NCBI GenBank assembly: GCA_047637535.1
Contig: JBLIKY010000078.1
Location: 1-9,973, forward strand
From: UBA2040 sp047637535
GTDB taxonomy: Bacteria > Bacteroidota > Bacteroidia > Flavobacteriales_D > Crocinitomicaceae
Reading direction: 5' to 3'
Length of the DNA stretch: 9,973 nt
Below, piece after piece: positions 6,685-9,973 of the stretch. Under the pieces are notes generated by a model. It was not told the origin of the DNA and searched no databases. It saw only the letters and a list, made by a program, of their open reading frames with translations. The first letter of the stretch is position 1, and each line of letters starts with the position of its first letter. The position numbers and the translations under genes were made by a program.

Positions 6685-8198
6685 AAATATCAACTGTCAT
6701 TTCTAGCTGCTTCCGTTCAAAATACTCAGGAATCTTTTGGTTTTTGCTTTTTTACTGCCTTGCTATTTTGGTGAGATTACCACATTTGCTTTCTGACAAC
6801 CTGTTTTTTGATGGAGACGAAGGGGTCATTGGAGTTATGGCAAATGATTTGCTTCTCGGAAAAGGAATTCCCCTGTATTTCTATGGACAAAACTATGGTC
6901 TCTCAATCGTTGAAGTAAGTTCGGTTGGTTTTTGGATTATGCTTCTCGGAAAAGGAATTTGGGCCCTTCGATTAGGCGGTTTACTTGTTTTTTCGGCAGC
7001 TTGTACCTTCTTGTTTTTCGGACTTCTAAAAAGAAACCTTAGTAAAAGTTGGGCATTTTATGCCACTTTTCTTCTGATAATTTTCCCTAGTTGGTTGCTT
7101 TGGGGAGCCATGGTAAGAGGCGGATATGTTACTGGTTTACTTTCCATTTGTGCACTCTTCTATTTGTTCTCGGATTTAAGAACAAATTTTTTTCACCTCA
7201 TAGCTATTTCCTTTTTTTTCGCGCTTGCTTATGAATCACACCTCCCTCTTTTAATTCCAATTATGCCTTTTTTATTAAGAGATGCGATTCTTCAAAAATT
7301 CCCTATTTGGAGAATAATTCTTGCTTTAGCAATGGCCGCAGGTATCGTGTTTCTATTTAAAGGGTTAAATGTAAACGGCGATTTATGGCATGAACCAGCC
7401 TTAATCAGTAATTGGTACGAGGTTTATATTATGTTTAAAGAGCAGATAAAGAATGTTTTACCAAACTATGGTGACTTTTTCTTTTTTACCATGAATTTCG
7501 ATTTGCCCACTTGGTGCAAACCTGTTCTTTCGTTAAGTTTGATTTCCCTACTTGTTTTAGGGTTATTTGGTATCAAACGAACGAAAAAAATCAAACTTTG
7601 GTACATTCTCAGTTTGCTCGCGATGTTTTCTCTTTTCGTTCTCTTTTCCTTTGTTCCTACCTACAGCCCGCGATACATGATTTCTATTTTCACCGGGTTT
7701 CTATTCTTACTTTTCTTTTTATGGAACGAAATTTCAGTATTTAAAAAGGGGAAAGCTTTACTTTTTTTCTTCGGCTTTGTCAGTTTTATCTTCACTTTTG
7801 CAGGTTCAAAAATGAAAAGAGATTGGTATGATACATCCTTAAGCTGCATGACAGCATTTGAGGAGCTCCATACAGAAGTTACCCGTTTGGATAAGAAAGC
7901 TGTATTTATAACAGATGTTTCAATACAATGGCAATGGAATTATCTTTACGGTCACGAGATACCCGCTACCGCTTTCCGTCAGACAGAAAGAACCAATGAA
8001 TTTGCGCAAAAAACAATTCAAATCTATAAACGAAATCCAGAAAAAACAGCTATTATAGGACTTTGGGGCATGTTTTTTGGCATAGATGAAATCCCTGGAT
8101 TTAATGATAGAAGATATCAAGTAAATGCAAAATATTTTGTCATGCCAGAGGTTTTACCTACCTTTTTTGAAAAAGGTTGGCAGGTCATGAATCCTTGA
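6681..8198 (+). CDS. GT-C fold membrane glycosyltransferase, ArnT/PMT (GT39)-like
   Basis: This 505-residue polytopic inner-membrane protein has about nine or more hydrophobic segments in its first 375 residues, then a soluble C-terminal domain of about 130 residues that should face the periplasm. The first loop contains the acidic motif FFDGDEG (D44, D46, E47), followed by ANDLLLGKGIPLYFYGQNYG, typical of GT-C enzymes related to ArnT and dolichyl-phosphate-mannose glycosyltransferases that use polyprenyl-phosphate sugars. The conserved late PRY segment (330-332) is also present. The expected reaction is transfer of a sugar from a lipid-phosphate carrier to lipid A, glycan or protein in the periplasm; donor and acceptor are unknown. 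The start overlaps the upstream 40-residue ORF (ATGA), and an AGAAG stretch lies a few bases upstream. The M23 peptidase gene follows 32 bases after the stop. A 20-bp exact in-frame repeat lies near its 5' end. Confidence 0.82.
   Translation: MKISTVISSCFRSKYSGIFWFLLFYCLAILVRLPHLLSDNLFFDGDEGVIGVMANDLLLGKGIPLYFYGQNYGLSIVEVSSVGFWIMLLGKGIWALRLGGLLVFSAACTFLFFGLLKRNLSKSWAFYATFLLIIFPSWLLWGAMVRGGYVTGLLSICALFYLFSDLRTNFFHLIAISFFFALAYESHLPLLIPIMPFLLRDAILQKFPIWRIILALAMAAGIVFLFKGLNVNGDLWHEPALISNWYEVYIMFKEQIKNVLPNYGDFFFFTMNFDLPTWCKPVLSLSLISLLVLGLFGIKRTKKIKLWYILSLLAMFSLFVLFSFVPTYSPRYMISIFTGFLFLLFFLWNEISVFKKGKALLFFFGFVSFIFTFAGSKMKRDWYDTSLSCMTAFEELHTEVTRLDKKAVFITDVSIQWQWNYLYGHEIPATAFRQTERTNEFAQKTIQIYKRNPEKTAIIGLWGMFFGIDEIPGFNDRRYQVNAKYFVMPEVLPTFFEKGWQVMNP
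6850..6959 (+). repeat. 20-bp exact direct repeat, 90-bp period, inside the glycosyltransferase gene
   Basis: Bases 6850-6869 and 6940-6959 are identical over 20 bp. The period of 90 bases is exactly 30 codons, so both copies are read in the same frame and encode LLGKGI (residues 58-63 and 88-93). The sequence between and around them shows no further duplication. It may reflect a micro-duplication or conversion event, or chance similarity at two hydrophobic turns. Confidence 0.6.
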
Positions 8199-8215
8199 TT
8201 GTCAATCATTATTTA

Positions 8216-8223
8216 TACTTTTG
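8216..8223 (+). promoter_or_regulatory. Possible internal promoter before the M23 peptidase gene
   Basis: TACTTTTG matches TAnnTTTG, with a TTG at 8195-8197 lying 18 bases upstream as a possible -33 element. Only seven bases separate the element from the ATG at 8231, so a transcript would be leaderless or nearly so. It sits in the 32-base gap after the glycosyltransferase stop. Confidence 0.35.
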
Positions 8224-8230
8224 TGAAATA

Positions 8231-9202
8231 ATGTCAAAGACAAAGTACAGATATAACCCTAAAACATTGGCCTACGAGAAGGTGCATGTTTCGATGTATA
8301 CGCGACTACTCAAGTCAGTACTGTACGTCGCGCCTAGTATGCTTCTAGGATTGGTGTTGTCCTTTATTTTCTCAAAACAATTAGAATCTCCTCGTGAGAG
8401 AGCATTAAAAAGCGAATTGAATTTACACAAACAAGAATTATCGAGAATGAATAATGACTTGTCCTTGGTAAACAGAGTGCTCGATGATATCCAAAAAAGA
8501 GATGAAGACCTTTATCGCGTATCCTTATATGCTCAAGAATTTCCTGAAGAGTTGAGATTGATGGGGACAGGAGGAAGTGATAAATACGAAGAATTTAAAA
8601 AGTACTCAAATACAGAACTCTTAATCGCAACAGCCGAAAGTTTAGATAAAGTAGAAAGAAGATTAAACGCTCAACGATTGAGTTTTAAAGAACTTTTGAA
8701 TCTTGCTAAAAACAAAGAAAAAGTACTTGCGGGTATTCCTGCAATTCAACCCGTTCGAAATAGCGATCTAAAAAGAATGGCATCTGGATACGGTTGGAGA
8801 ATTGACCCGGTTTATAAAACGAGAAAACTACATACAGGAATGGACTTTACTGCCTCAACAGGTACAGAGGTTTATGCTACCGGCGGTGGGGTTGTTTTAG
8901 AAACAGAAAGAAACGGTTGGGGATATGGAAACTGTTTGGTAATTGATCATGGTTTTGGCTATAAAACAAGATACGCCCACTTGTCTGCATTTAAAGTAAA
9001 ACCAGGTCAAAAAGTGAAACGCGGTGATTTAATTGCTTTGGTTGGTTCAACGGGTAAAAGTACCGGTCCGCACTTGCACTACGAAGTTGAGAAAAACGGA
9101 AAGAAAGTTAATCCTATTCAATATTACCACGGTGACTTAACTCCAGCTCAATATGAAAAACTTCTGAATATGAGTAAAAATTCATTCAAATCATTAGATT
9201 GA
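8231..9202 (+). CDS. Membrane-anchored M23-family (LytM-type) metallopeptidase
   Basis: This 323-residue protein begins MSKTKYRYNPKTLAYEKV, a short cytosolic head typical of Bacteroidota M23 proteins. One membrane segment follows at about 27-48, then a periplasmic coiled coil (about 52-95), a linker, and the M23 domain (about 180-300). The domain has the zinc ligands H201 and D205 in HTGMDF, and H283 in GPHLHYEV. H250 (YAH) and H281 match the catalytic histidines of LytM, so the active site is complete and the protein is probably a peptidoglycan endopeptidase rather than a degenerate EnvC/NlpD-type activator. The frame is open to a TTG at 8177 inside the glycosyltransferase gene, but ATG 8231 gives the family N-terminus. 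Its stop shares one base with the CapA-family start (TGATG). From memory, alaS is often next to such a peptidase gene in this phylum. Confidence 0.92.
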   Translation: MSKTKYRYNPKTLAYEKVHVSMYTRLLKSVLYVAPSMLLGLVLSFIFSKQLESPRERALKSELNLHKQELSRMNNDLSLVNRVLDDIQKRDEDLYRVSLYAQEFPEELRLMGTGGSDKYEEFKKYSNTELLIATAESLDKVERRLNAQRLSFKELLNLAKNKEKVLAGIPAIQPVRNSDLKRMASGYGWRIDPVYKTRKLHTGMDFTASTGTEVYATGGGVVLETERNGWGYGNCLVIDHGFGYKTRYAHLSAFKVKPGQKVKRGDLIALVGSTGKSTGPHLHYEVEKNGKKVNPIQYYHGDLTPAQYEKLLNMSKNSFKSLD

Positions 9203-9973
9203 TGAAGTTCTTATCAGTGATTGTTTTAGTGTTCTTCGCTTTTCAATCCTTGTCTCAGGATACGCTACCACAAATCCCCGTTAAAAAGAATCCTTTTCGA
9301 TTTATTGAAGCATTGGAACAAACTCCATTTGCAAAGCCAGTAAAATTTGAATTCATCTCCCTTTCTGCAGTGGGAGACATGATGTTGGGTACTAATTTTC
9401 CAAATGAAAGTCACCTTCCTCCTAAGAATGTTAAGCTCTTAGAGCCGATGTATCCTTATTTGCAAAACCACGACATAATTTTTGGTAATCTGGAAGGTAC
9501 CGTATTAAACGAAGGAGGAGAATTAAAAAGCTGCGGCGATCCAACAAAATGTTATGCTTTTAGACAGCCCGAATACTTTGTCGAACAATACAAAGAGGCC
9601 GGTTTTAATTTTCTTTCGATAGCCAATAATCATCTGGGTGATTTTGGAGAAACGGGAAGGGCGAATACGGTTAATTTATTAAAGAAAAATAACTTTGTTT
9701 TCGCCGGTTTAGAAAGAACACCTTGGGATACACTTACTGTTAAAGAAAAGATTATCGGGTTTATCGCTTTTGCTCCTAACACACAATGTTTGCAAATTGC
9801 AGACTTAAAGGATGTGTCAGCAAGAATCAAAGAATTGGATAAAATTGCAGATATCATAGTGGTGTCTTTTCATGGAGGAGCTGAAGGTTCTTCTCATTCC
9901 CACATCACAAAGTCAACTGAAATATTTTACGGAGAAAACCGAGGTAATGTTCATCGTTTTGCCCGCGTCGCTA
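9202..9973 (+). CDS. CapA-family secreted protein (partial, runs off the window)
   Basis: An ORF starts at the ATG overlapping the M23 stop and stays open to the window end, giving 257 residues without a C-terminus. The N-terminus is a signal peptide (about residues 1-18: K3, a hydrophobic core, then LSQ before D20), so the product should be exported to the periplasm or beyond. From residue 53 it shows the calcineurin-like fold of the CapA/PgsA (PGA_cap) family: SAVGDMMLG, then FGNLEGT, SIANNH and VVSFHGGAEG, with the Asp, Asn and His residues expected of that metallophosphoesterase-like site. Family members are linked to poly-gamma-glutamate capsule synthesis or anchoring, but many occur without other capsule genes and have unknown roles. 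No pgsB or pgsC relatives are in the window. The overlap suggests translational coupling to the peptidase gene and a shared envelope role. Confidence 0.87.
   Translation, partial: MKFLSVIVLVFFAFQSLSQDTLPQIPVKKNPFRFIEALEQTPFAKPVKFEFISLSAVGDMMLGTNFPNESHLPPKNVKLLEPMYPYLQNHDIIFGNLEGTVLNEGGELKSCGDPTKCYAFRQPEYFVEQYKEAGFNFLSIANNHLGDFGETGRANTVNLLKKNNFVFAGLERTPWDTLTVKEKIIGFIAFAPNTQCLQIADLKDVSARIKELDKIADIIVVSFHGGAEGSSHSHITKSTEIFYGENRGNVHRFARVA

Noticed and set aside
8161..8176. Inverted repeat CCTTTTTTGAAAAAGG resembling a terminator
   Set aside because: It is inside the glycosyltransferase coding sequence before the stop and is made of homopolymer runs, so it is probably coding coincidence.
8177..8230. 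TTG start for the M23 peptidase inside the glycosyltransferase gene
   Set aside because: The 18 extra residues are unlike the family, whose members start with a head like MSKTKYRYNP; the ATG at 8231 is in the right place.
9630..9857. Minus-strand ORF of 75 codons near the window end
   Set aside because: It lies opposite the open CapA-family frame, whose motifs (SIANNH, SFHGGAEG) cover the same bases.

Overview
The window looks like chromosomal DNA from a member of the Bacteroidota, probably a Flavobacteriia-type organism. The evidence is AT-rich DNA, A-rich leaders without clear Shine-Dalgarno sites, several copies of the Bacteroidota -7 promoter motif TAnnTTTG, and protein styles typical of the phylum (an alanyl-tRNA synthetase beginning MKVQEIREQF, and a membrane-anchored M23 peptidase beginning MSKTKYRYNP). 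This assignment comes from recognition, not from a database search. I see no rRNA, tRNA, CRISPR array, insertion sequence or phage gene.

Layout. Bases 1-277 are non-coding and rich in inverted repeats: a perfect 13-bp hairpin that is probably a terminator, a second long hairpin with one bulged base, and three short dyads just before the first gene. Bases 278-1819 hold a two-gene + strand operon: a GNAT acetyltransferase followed 3 nt later by a fold-type III PLP racemase of the ornithine/alanine racemase (Orr/YhfX-like) type. It converges on a compact minus-strand operon (3712 down to 1872): a zinc-ribbon membrane protein, a zinc-ribbon CPBP-type intramembrane protease, and a RimJ/RimL-like GNAT acetyltransferase. 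Upstream of that operon, also on the minus strand, is alaS (6410 down to 3792).

Divergent from alaS is a + strand series that runs off the window: an unrecognised 40-residue ORF, a GT-C/ArnT-like membrane glycosyltransferase joined to it by an ATGA overlap, a membrane-anchored M23 (LytM-type) peptidase, and a secreted CapA-family protein overlapping the peptidase gene by one base and cut by the window end.

How they fit together. alaS is housekeeping. The + strand series is an envelope set: an inner-membrane sugar transferase, a periplasmic peptidoglycan-hydrolase-like protein and a secreted CapA-fold protein. The racemase/acetyltransferase pair suggests D-amino-acid metabolism with an acylation step, but its substrate cannot be read from sequence. 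No complete new defence or mobile system is evident. The most interesting items are the coupled 40-residue ORF, the paired zinc-ribbon membrane proteins, the racemase-GNAT pair with its dyad-rich leader, and promoter evidence that fixes the alaS start.
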